Assembly: GCA_937936695.1 (NCBI GenBank)
Contig: CALHCK010000118.1
Span: 1-8,869, forward strand
From: an uncultured Polaribacter sp.
Lineage (GTDB): Bacteria > Bacteroidota > Bacteroidia > Flavobacteriales > Flavobacteriaceae
Length of the DNA stretch: 8,869 nt
Reading direction: 5' to 3'
The position numbers and the translations under genes are program-made. How positions within the stretch are numbered: position 1 is the first letter of the stretch; each line of letters begins with the position of its first letter. The notes under the pieces are model-generated. The model was given only the letters and a program-made list of their open reading frames with translations, was not told the DNA's origin and did no database searches. Below are positions 1 to 5,656 of the stretch, one piece after another.

Positions 1-595
1 AACAAGATCTAGAGATAAATTAAGCAGTTTACAAATTTTAGCTAGAGCTGGTGTTGGTTTACCTAAAACTGTTTTTACAAATTACACAAAAGATGTAGAA
101 CATGTTGTAGAGTCTGTAGGAGGAGCTCCTTTAGTTTTAAAATTATTAGAAGGTACCCAAGGGTTAGGTGTTGTGTTAGCTGAAACTAAAAATGCTGCAA
201 CATCTGTATTAGAAGCATTTAATGGACTAGGAGCTAGAGTTATAGCACAAGAGTTTATTAAAGAAGCTGGTGGAGCAGATATTAGAGCTTTTGTTGTAGA
301 TGGTAAAGTTATTGGAGCCATGAAACGCCAAGGTAAAGAAGGTGAGTTTCGCTCTAACTTACACAGAGGTGGTAATGCTACTGTTATAGAATTAACAGAT
401 GAGGAAGAAAAAACAGCTTTAAAAGCAACCAAAGCCTTAGGTTTAGGAGTAGCTGGTGTAGATATGTTACAATCATCTAAAGGTCCTTTGGTATTAGAGG
501 TAAATTCGTCTCCAGGATTAGAAGGTATAGAAACTGCTACAGGTAAAAATATTGCAAAAGAAATTATTAGATATTTAGAAATACATGTCGAATAA
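1..595 (+). CDS. rimK: RimK-type ATP-grasp glutamate ligase (5' truncated by window edge)
   Basis: RimK is a cytoplasmic ATP-grasp ligase that adds glutamate residues to the C-terminus of ribosomal protein S6 and can also make short poly-alpha-glutamate. The open frame begins at base 2 with no start in view. It gives 197 residues, so compared with the roughly 300-residue E. coli protein about 95 N-terminal residues lie outside the window. Visible landmarks, in order, are SRDKL near the left edge, the nucleotide-binding stretch KLLEGTQGLGVVLAET, QEFIKEAGGADIRAF, FRSNLHRGG, and the metal-binding C-terminal stretch GVDM...LEVNSSPGLEGIE. All match RimK rather than D-Ala-D-Ala ligase or carbamoyl-phosphate synthase. 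The stop overlaps the next gene by 11 bases, which implies translational coupling. No truncation or frameshift is seen inside the visible part. The S6 target gene is not in the window, so the in vivo substrate is taken from the family. Confidence 0.94.
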   Translation, partial: TRSRDKLSSLQILARAGVGLPKTVFTNYTKDVEHVVESVGGAPLVLKLLEGTQGLGVVLAETKNAATSVLEAFNGLGARVIAQEFIKEAGGADIRAFVVDGKVIGAMKRQGKEGEFRSNLHRGGNATVIELTDEEEKTALKATKALGLGVAGVDMLQSSKGPLVLEVNSSPGLEGIETATGKNIAKEIIRYLEIHVE

Positions 596-1535
596 ACCTT
601 TTATTCTTTTAGGTAAAGAAATTCCTGAAGGAAAACGAACTGTTATAGATTTAAAAATAGCAAAGCTACATACTAGAACAACAGTAAATGTTCCTGTAAT
701 AATAGAACGCTCTAACAATCCTGGTCCTGTAGTTTTATTACTTGCAGGTATTCATGGTGATGAAACCAATGGTGTTGGGATTGTTAGAGAAATTATTAAT
801 TTAAAAATAAACAAACCTAATAACGGAACTATTATTTGCATCCCTGTTTTTAACATTTTTGGATACTTGGTAGAAACACGTGAGTTTCCGGATGGTAGAG
901 ATTTAAACAGAATGTTTCCCGGAACTGTTAATGGTTCTTTAGCAAGCCAATTTGCTTATCAGTTTACAGAAAAAATTGCTCCTTTTGTAGATTACGTTAT
1001 AGATTATCATACAGGAGGTGGAAAAAGAGATAATATTGCACAAATTAGATGTAGTTTTGGTGATGAAAAAGCACTTGAATTAGCAAAAGTATTTAACCCG
1101 CCAATGATTGTTTTTTCTAAGAACATTCCAAAATCATTAAGATACATGTTACACCAAATGGGAAAAACAGTATTGCTTTTTGAAGGAGGGAAAGCAAACG
1201 AATTAAGCCCTACAATTATTAACGAAGGAGTTAACGGAACTAGAAATATACTTATACATTTAGGTTTAATAGCAGGAGAAATTACAGTTAAGGCACCTCC
1301 TGTTTTTGTTAAAAAAGCAAAATGGATACGAGCTTCTGATTCTGGAATGTTTAAAAATGGAATTACAAATGGTAGTTATGTAAAAAAAAGAACAGTCTTA
1401 GGTGTAATTCAAGATCCTTTTGGCGATTTTAAGAAAAAAGTATATGCGCCTTGTAATGGTCATATTTTCTGCATAAATAAAGCACCAATTGTAAACAAAG
1501 GAGATGCTTTATTTCATTTAAGCATCGAAGAATAA
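585..1535 (+). CDS. Succinylglutamate desuccinylase/aspartoacylase-family zinc hydrolase
   Basis: This 316-residue protein belongs to the AstE/AspA family, which shares the M14 zinc carboxypeptidase fold and hydrolyses amide bonds of N-acylated or glutamyl-type substrates. The zinc site is visible: H57 and E60 in GIHGDETNG, then H142 in DYHTGGG. The substrate-binding RDLNRMFPG lies at 105-113. E200 in LLFEGG is a good candidate for the catalytic general base. The C-terminal 80 or so residues look like the beta-rich, lipoyl-like domain seen in family members. There is no signal peptide, so the protein should be cytoplasmic. The ATG at 585 lies inside the end of rimK (11-base overlap). No other arginine-succinyltransferase pathway gene is visible, so a role in arginine catabolism (true AstE) is unlikely. 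A substrate linked to RimK products is a reasonable inference but is unproven. Confidence 0.9.
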   Translation: MSNKPFILLGKEIPEGKRTVIDLKIAKLHTRTTVNVPVIIERSNNPGPVVLLLAGIHGDETNGVGIVREIINLKINKPNNGTIICIPVFNIFGYLVETREFPDGRDLNRMFPGTVNGSLASQFAYQFTEKIAPFVDYVIDYHTGGGKRDNIAQIRCSFGDEKALELAKVFNPPMIVFSKNIPKSLRYMLHQMGKTVLLFEGGKANELSPTIINEGVNGTRNILIHLGLIAGEITVKAPPVFVKKAKWIRASDSGMFKNGITNGSYVKKRTVLGVIQDPFGDFKKKVYAPCNGHIFCINKAPIVNKGDALFHLSIEE

Positions 1536-1583
1536 AATTATTTTCAATCAAAAACCTAATTATATACTTAATTCAGAAAAAAA

Positions 1584-2621
1584 TTGAGCAATAAGAAATT
1601 ACATAATCTACAAATTCTAAGAGGTATTGCTGCTTTATTAGTATGCTGTTATCACGCAAAAAGTTTTCTTAATACAACAAACATAAAATTCGGTGATTTA
1701 TTATTTAAAAAAGGTAGTATTGGTGTACCTCTATTTTTTATATTAAGTGGGTTTATTATGGTATATACAAATAACTTTACATCAAAAAACACTTTAAAAA
1801 ATGTTAAAACATTCTTTTTAAAACGAATAGTAAGAGTAGTTCCTTTGTATTATTTTTTAACTATTCTATTTTTCTTATTAGTTACCAACTATAATGATCT
1901 TTTAAATGATGGAGCAATGAGGATTATAAAAACATTTCTATTTATTCCTACAGGAGGTTACCCTCCTTTATATGTAGGTTGGACTCTAAATTACGAAATG
2001 TTTTTTTATTTAATATTTGGCATATCTTTATTTTTTAAGAAAAATCAATATGTTTTTTTATATGTTTTTTTCGCTATTTCCGTTTTTATAATTCCTTTAA
2101 TTAGAGAACATCACTTTTCAATAAATTCTAAAAATGGATACGATGCTAAAAATTATTTAGATTTAATAACTCATCCTATTTTACTTCAGTTTGTCTTGGG
2201 AGTATTTATAGGTAACATATTACCAATAATTAAACTAAACAACTCCCTTATAAAAAAATATGTGATCACCTCTATTTCTCTTTTTATATTATACTACTTC
2301 AATTTATTTAACTTTATACTTTCAGACTTAGTTGTATGTGGTTTTTTAGTTTTTTCTTTAATTACTTTAGATCAATCTAATATTACATTAAAATCATCTA
2401 AAACTTTGATATATTTTGGAGACATTTCTTATTCTATTTATTTAGTACATCCAATACTAATAATTTGTTTACCAAAATTATTTACAACAATAGGTTTGTT
2501 TTACCTAGTTGATACAATGTTATTTTTTTTTATCGTTTTAACTTTAACAATATTAAGTGCCATAATATTATATGAAATTATCGAAAAAAGATTAACATCC
2601 TTTATAAGAAGACTTTTATAG
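1584..2621 (+). CDS. Acyltransferase family 3 (OafA/YrhL-type) membrane protein
   Basis: This 345-residue, strongly hydrophobic protein is an integral inner-membrane acyltransferase of the family that O-acetylates lipopolysaccharide, exopolysaccharide or other envelope sugars. Family signatures are clear: LQILRGIAALLVCCYH at 9-24 with the conserved active-site histidine H24; GVPLFFILSGFIM at 47-59; and KRIVRVVPLYY at 80-90. About ten membrane segments follow, with a SYSIYLVHP motif near the C-terminus. The start must be TTG at 1584. An in-frame TAA lies at 1569-1571, no ATG occurs between it and the motif, and the first internal ATG would remove the active site. The gene follows the hydrolase after 48 bases with no clear promoter or terminator between, so read-through is possible. 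The acyl donor and acceptor cannot be deduced. Composition looks more AT- and homopolymer-rich than its neighbours, partly because of its membrane segments. Confidence 0.9.
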   Translation: MSNKKLHNLQILRGIAALLVCCYHAKSFLNTTNIKFGDLLFKKGSIGVPLFFILSGFIMVYTNNFTSKNTLKNVKTFFLKRIVRVVPLYYFLTILFFLLVTNYNDLLNDGAMRIIKTFLFIPTGGYPPLYVGWTLNYEMFFYLIFGISLFFKKNQYVFLYVFFAISVFIIPLIREHHFSINSKNGYDAKNYLDLITHPILLQFVLGVFIGNILPIIKLNNSLIKKYVITSISLFILYYFNLFNFILSDLVVCGFLVFSLITLDQSNITLKSSKTLIYFGDISYSIYLVHPILIICLPKLFTTIGLFYLVDTMLFFFIVLTLTILSAIILYEIIEKRLTSFIRRLL

Positions 2622-2650
2622 AATTACTTAACTTTATGATTGATAAAAAC

Positions 2651-2667
2651 AATAATTAAAAATTATT
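2651..2667. repeat. Small AT-only inverted repeat after the acyltransferase
   Basis: Seven-base arms AATAATT and AATTATT flank a 3-base AAA loop, 30 bases past the acyltransferase stop. The stem has no G-C pairs and no T-tract follows, so it is a poor intrinsic terminator. It is recorded only because no better terminator exists between this gene and trmD. Confidence 0.3.
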
Positions 2668-2722
2668 ACAAAATCACAAATAACTGTGTTTCAATTTATA
2701 TCTAATAATTTTACAAAAACAT

Positions 2723-2730
2723 TACATTTG
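2723..2730 (+). promoter_or_regulatory. Candidate -7 promoter box for trmD
   Basis: TACATTTG matches the Bacteroidota sigma-A -7 consensus TAnnTTTG exactly. It ends only 4 bases before the trmD ATG at 2735, so transcription would be expected to begin at or within a base or two of the start codon, giving a leaderless or nearly leaderless mRNA. No clear TTG -33 element is seen about 20 bases upstream, which lowers confidence. Confidence 0.5.
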
Positions 2731-2734
2731 CACT

Positions 2735-3415
2735 ATGCGAATAGACATAATATCAGTAGCTCCCAATTTATTAGACAGTCCGTTTAACCATTCTATTGTC
2801 AAACGTGCTAAAGATAGAGGTTTTGTAGAAATTGTAATTCATGATTTAAGAGAATATGGTTTAGGAAATTACAAACAAATAGACGACACTCAATTTGGTG
2901 GAGGTGCTGGAATGGTAATGATGATAGAACCCATTGCCAATTGCATAAGAAAACTACAATCTGAGAGAACATACGACGAAGTTATTTATATGACTCCAGA
3001 TGCAAAAACACTAAATCAGGGTACTGCCAATACACTTTCTTTAAAAGAAAACATTTTAATTTTAACTGGGCATTATAAAGGTGTAGACCAAAGAATACGT
3101 GATACCTTTATTACCAAAGAAATTTCTATTGGAGATTATGTTTTAACAGGAGGAGAATTAGCTGCTGCTGTACTAGTAGATGCTGTGGTACGCTTAATAC
3201 CTGGTGTTATTGGCGATGAACAATCTGCTTTAACAGATTCTTTTCAAGACAATTTATTATCGCCACCTGTGTATACAAGACCTGCAAATTTTGAAGGCAA
3301 AAAAGTGCCAGAGATATTACTGTCTGGTAATTTCCCTAAAATTGATGATTGGCGCTCAGACAAAGCGTATGAAAGAACTGCACAAATAAGACCTGATTTA
3401 TTAAAAGATGACTAA
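2735..3415 (+). CDS. trmD: tRNA (guanine-N1)-methyltransferase TrmD
   Basis: TrmD uses S-adenosylmethionine to make m1G37 next to the anticodon of tRNAs reading CNN-type codons, preventing +1 frameshifts. It acts as a cytoplasmic homodimer with a trefoil-knot (SPOUT) fold. The 226 residues show the N-terminal RIDIISVAP strand, QFGGGAGMVMM at 53-63, the knot loop LTGHYKGVDQR at 110-120, the SAM-binding SIGDYVLTGGELAA at 131-144, and TDSF at 167-170 with D168 in the position of the catalytic Asp169 of the E. coli enzyme. TRP at 181-183 and LLSGNF at 195-200 are also typical. The protein is about 30 residues shorter than E. coli TrmD at its C-terminus. The usual partners rpsP and rimM are absent here. 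The stop overlaps the following glycosyltransferase start by 8 bases. Confidence 0.97.
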   Translation: MRIDIISVAPNLLDSPFNHSIVKRAKDRGFVEIVIHDLREYGLGNYKQIDDTQFGGGAGMVMMIEPIANCIRKLQSERTYDEVIYMTPDAKTLNQGTANTLSLKENILILTGHYKGVDQRIRDTFITKEISIGDYVLTGGELAAAVLVDAVVRLIPGVIGDEQSALTDSFQDNLLSPPVYTRPANFEGKKVPEILLSGNFPKIDDWRSDKAYERTAQIRPDLLKDD

Positions 3416-4886
3416 ATTTTTATCATTTATAAAAAACAACAAAGCGCTTTCTTGGGTTTTAGGTTTTCAGCTTTTTAGACTTGTATTATTACCTTTTATG
3501 GGGCTTATGCCGCAAGATGCTTATTATCATTTATACGGTCAAAATCTATCTTTATCGTATTTTGATCATCCAGGAATGATTGGTTATATTTTAAGAATTT
3601 TTACAGAAATTTTTGGAACCTCTGTATTTGTTGTAAAATTTGCAGATTTTACAATTACATCGCTTACCATTCTTAGTTTTCACAAATTAGCGTCTTACTT
3701 TTTACCTAAACAAAAATTAAATAACGCTTTTATTTTATTTGCCTCTACCCTATTTGTATCAATTTTATCTTTTAACTCTACACCAGATGTACCGTTATTG
3801 CTATTTTGGTCTGTAAGTTTAATTTGTTTGTACAAAGCTATTTTTGAAAATAAAAAATGGTATTGGATTTTTGGAGGTATTGCAATGGGACTTGCTTTTA
3901 ACAGTAAATACACTGCTATTTTATTACAAATAGGACTTGTTGCTTTTTTAATATTTTCTAACAAATACAGAAAATTATTAATTTCTCCTTGGTTGTGGAT
4001 TTCTTTAATACTTTCTGTAGCCGTAACTTTTCCTGTTTGGTATTGGAACTATCAAAATGAATTTGCTTCTTTTGCTTTCCAGTCCTCAGAAAGAACAAGC
4101 TCTATATCAGAATTTAAAATATCACCTAAAAAATTCTTTGGAGCCATTGGGCACCAATTATTTTTGTTGCTTCCTGTTTTGTTTTTAATATTTATAACAT
4201 TTACCTACAAATACATAAAAAGAGCATTGGTAAAGTTTAAAATACCACAAGCAAAAACTCTTTTTTTACTTGCCTTTTTTATACCCACTTTTGTTGGTTT
4301 CTTTAGCTTAACACCTATTTATTGGGTAAAATTAAACTGGATGATGCCTTCTTATATTACAGGTATTATTTTGGCAGGAATGTTTATTTCTAAAAAATTA
4401 TTAAAAACTCAAATTATTTTTTCTATTGTTTTTCATCTATTAATTTCTTTTCAGGTTTTATTTTATTTAGTACCTATTAAAAGTGATGATACATGGGTTG
4501 GGTGGCAAGAATTAGCAAATGAAACAGCTAAAATAAAAGAACAACATCCAAATACTTTTGTTTTTTCTAATGATAATTACAAAACCTCTGCTTGTTTAAA
4601 CTTTTTTATGAACGATAAAGTTTATGCACAAAATATTATAGGGTTACCCGCATTACATTTTGATTATTTAGGTGATGATTTATCTGACTTAAAAAACAAA
4701 AATGCCATTTTTATAGACTCAGACAAACGTTTTAAAAATAACAATAAAAAAAGAACTATAAATCCTCTTTTAAAAACCTATTTTAATAAGGTAACAGAAT
4801 TACCTCCAGTAATTATTAAAGTAAACGGTAAGCAGTCTCGTAAATTCTGGATTTTCCATTGTACTGATTATCAACCAAAAAAATAA
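3408..4886 (+). CDS. GT39/ArnT-like (PMT_2) membrane glycosyltransferase
   Basis: This 492-residue polytopic inner-membrane protein resembles the dolichyl-phosphate-mannose mannosyltransferase/ArnT group, which moves a sugar from a polyprenyl-phosphate carrier to lipid A, protein or another acceptor on the periplasmic face. The first periplasmic loop carries the family signature: QDAYYH at 36-41, with D37 as the likely catalytic aspartate, followed by YFDHPGM at 51-57. Roughly ten or more hydrophobic segments run to about residue 360. A more hydrophilic C-terminal domain of about 130 residues then follows, ending in a lysine-rich tail. The ATG at 3408 is within the end of trmD (8-base overlap), so translation is coupled to trmD. 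It is followed by the rplS promoter region with no terminator hairpin in between. Donor and acceptor are unknown, and a true ArnT role in aminoarabinose transfer is not supported by the context. Confidence 0.85.
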   Translation: MTKFLSFIKNNKALSWVLGFQLFRLVLLPFMGLMPQDAYYHLYGQNLSLSYFDHPGMIGYILRIFTEIFGTSVFVVKFADFTITSLTILSFHKLASYFLPKQKLNNAFILFASTLFVSILSFNSTPDVPLLLFWSVSLICLYKAIFENKKWYWIFGGIAMGLAFNSKYTAILLQIGLVAFLIFSNKYRKLLISPWLWISLILSVAVTFPVWYWNYQNEFASFAFQSSERTSSISEFKISPKKFFGAIGHQLFLLLPVLFLIFITFTYKYIKRALVKFKIPQAKTLFLLAFFIPTFVGFFSLTPIYWVKLNWMMPSYITGIILAGMFISKKLLKTQIIFSIVFHLLISFQVLFYLVPIKSDDTWVGWQELANETAKIKEQHPNTFVFSNDNYKTSACLNFFMNDKVYAQNIIGLPALHFDYLGDDLSDLKNKNAIFIDSDKRFKNNNKKRTINPLLKTYFNKVTELPPVIIKVNGKQSRKFWIFHCTDYQPKK

Positions 4887-4920
4887 TTAAATTTTAGTTT
4901 TATCAACACAAAAAAATTAG

Positions 4921-4928
4921 TATTTTTG
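4921..4928 (+). promoter_or_regulatory. Candidate -7 promoter box for rplS
   Basis: TATTTTTG is an exact match to TAnnTTTG. It lies 35 bases after the glycosyltransferase stop and 71 bases before the rplS ATG. It would start transcription near 4933 and leave a 5' leader of about 67 bases. A strict TTG -33 element is not evident at the usual spacing. Confidence 0.5.
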
Positions 4929-4932
4929 CAGC

Positions 4933-4999
4933 CGTTAAAATAACCTCTGACGAAAAAATCGTGAATGTTGTTTAACAAAAACTTTAAATATTATAAGAT
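4933..4999 (+). promoter_or_regulatory. Putative rplS 5' leader with three small stem-loops
   Basis: The predicted leader contains three consecutive perfect 4-bp hairpins: GTTA/TAAC (4934-4944, loop AAA), ACGA/TCGT (4950-4962, loop of five A) and TTGT/ACAA (4968-4978, loop TTA). Many ribosomal protein genes are controlled by leader structures that bind their own product, so this could be a bL19 autoregulatory element. Each stem is short enough to arise by chance in AT-rich DNA, and no ribosome binding site is obvious. The regulatory role is inference. Confidence 0.3.
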
Positions 5000-5350
5000 A
5001 TGGAATCTTTAGTAAAATTTGTTCAAGACGAGTTTGTAACAAGAAAAGAATTTGCAGAATTTGCTGCAGGTGATACTATTACTGTTTATTACGAAATTAA
5101 AGAGGGTGAAAAAGTACGTACTCAGTTTTTTAGAGGTGTAGTTATTCAAAGAAGAGGTACTGGTACTTCAGAAACTTTTACAATCAGAAAAATGTCTGGT
5201 ACTGTAGGTGTAGAAAGAATTTTTCCAGTAAACTTACCATCTATTCAAAAAATAGAAGTAAACAAAAGAGGTAAAGTACGTAGAGCTCGTATTTTCTACT
5301 TTAGAGGTCTTACTGGTAAAAAAGCTAGAATTACTGAAAAAAGAAGATAA
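5000..5350 (+). CDS. rplS: 50S ribosomal protein bL19
   Basis: bL19 sits at the 30S-50S interface of the ribosome and contributes to an intersubunit bridge. The 116 residues are the normal family length. Diagnostic stretches are FAAGDTITVYYEIKEGEK at 22-39, TQFFRGVVIQRRGTGTSETF at 41-60, GVERIFPVN at 70-78, and the basic C-terminal segment with KVRRARIFYFRGLTGKKARI at 92-111. Codon use is even and biased to A/T-ending codons, as expected of a highly expressed gene here. It has its own candidate promoter and leader upstream and a strong terminator 22 bases after the stop, so it is probably mainly monocistronic. Some read-through from the trmD-glycosyltransferase pair is likely because no terminator separates them. 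Confidence 0.98.
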   Translation: MESLVKFVQDEFVTRKEFAEFAAGDTITVYYEIKEGEKVRTQFFRGVVIQRRGTGTSETFTIRKMSGTVGVERIFPVNLPSIQKIEVNKRGKVRRARIFYFRGLTGKKARITEKRR

Positions 5351-5372
5351 TCTCTTAGATTATAAAATTATT

Positions 5373-5407
5373 AAAAACGTTGTAATAAATATTACAACGT
5401 TTTTTTT
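5373..5407 (+). terminator. Intrinsic terminator of rplS
   Basis: A perfect hairpin has arms AACGTTGTAAT (5376-5386) and its complement (5391-5401), with a 4-base AAAT loop. Flanking A and T runs extend the stem to 14 bp, and a run of eight T (to 5407) follows the core. It lies 22 bases after the rplS stop and is a strong rho-independent terminator; the A-rich 5' flank could also let it act on the other strand. Confidence 0.92.
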
Positions 5408-5418
5408 ATGCAGTGTAT

Positions 5419-5440
5419 TTTACAAAGTTACTTTTGTAAA
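5419..5440. repeat. Perfect 8+8 palindrome with embedded promoter-like box
   Basis: TTTACAAA (5419-5426) and TTTGTAAA (5433-5440) are exact inverted complements separated by six bases. No T-tract follows on either strand, so it does not look like a terminator. The shape resembles a dimeric regulator site. The right half also contains TACTTTTG (5429-5436), a match to the TAnnTTTG promoter box, so binding there could block a distal icd promoter. Function is inference. Confidence 0.4.
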
Positions 5441-5570
5441 TTACATATATACCTACCTAATATTAGTTTCTTTTTTAGTCCTATAATTTTAGCATTAAAA
5501 AATTATTAAAAAACTAAAAAAAACCCCTAATTAATAACAAATTACCACTAATAATTTGGTCATTAATTCA

Positions 5571-5578
5571 TAAATTTG
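5571..5578 (+). promoter_or_regulatory. Candidate -7 promoter box for icd
   Basis: TAAATTTG matches TAnnTTTG and lies 78 bases before the icd ATG, predicting a 5' leader of roughly 70 bases starting near 5583. The nearest upstream TTTG (5555-5558) is only 12 bases away, too close for the normal -33 spacing, so support is moderate. Confidence 0.4.
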
Positions 5579-5656
5579 TTCGCTTTTATAAAAACTATCT
5601 GTTTCTATAAGAGATAAATACACATTATTTAGACTTACTATAAAACACTTATAAAA

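Larger units (their letters stand above)
5408..5656. other. Non-coding interval upstream of icd
   Basis: Together with the terminator region this forms a gene-free gap of 306 bases between rplS and icd. It is very AT-rich. It holds an 8+8 palindrome at 5419-5440, a candidate promoter at 5571-5578, and homopolymer-rich DNA around 5495-5525 with runs of A followed by CCCC. I see no ORF with a credible start, no tRNA-like structure and no repeat array. Confidence 0.6.

Noticed and set aside
82..432. Minus-strand open frame antisense to rimK
   Set aside because: It lies wholly inside the strongly conserved rimK frame, and its translation is low-complexity and matches no family I recognise. It is a shadow of the rimK codon pattern.
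585..1535. True AstE of the arginine succinyltransferase pathway
   Set aside because: No astA, astB, astC or astD is visible, and the gene is coupled to rimK. The family name is kept but the specific gene symbol is not used.
2651..2667. Inverted repeat as a terminator of the acyltransferase gene
   Set aside because: The stem is purely A-T, 7 bp long and lacks a following T-tract, so it is kept only as a weak repeat.
3695..3964. Minus-strand open frame antisense to the glycosyltransferase
   Set aside because: It overlaps a membrane-protein gene with clear family motifs, has no promoter-like box and no plausible product.
5490..5530. A-rich stretch followed by CCCC as a possible repeat or mobile-element scar
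   Set aside because: No matching inverted end, target duplication or second copy is found; it is ordinary AT-rich intergenic DNA.
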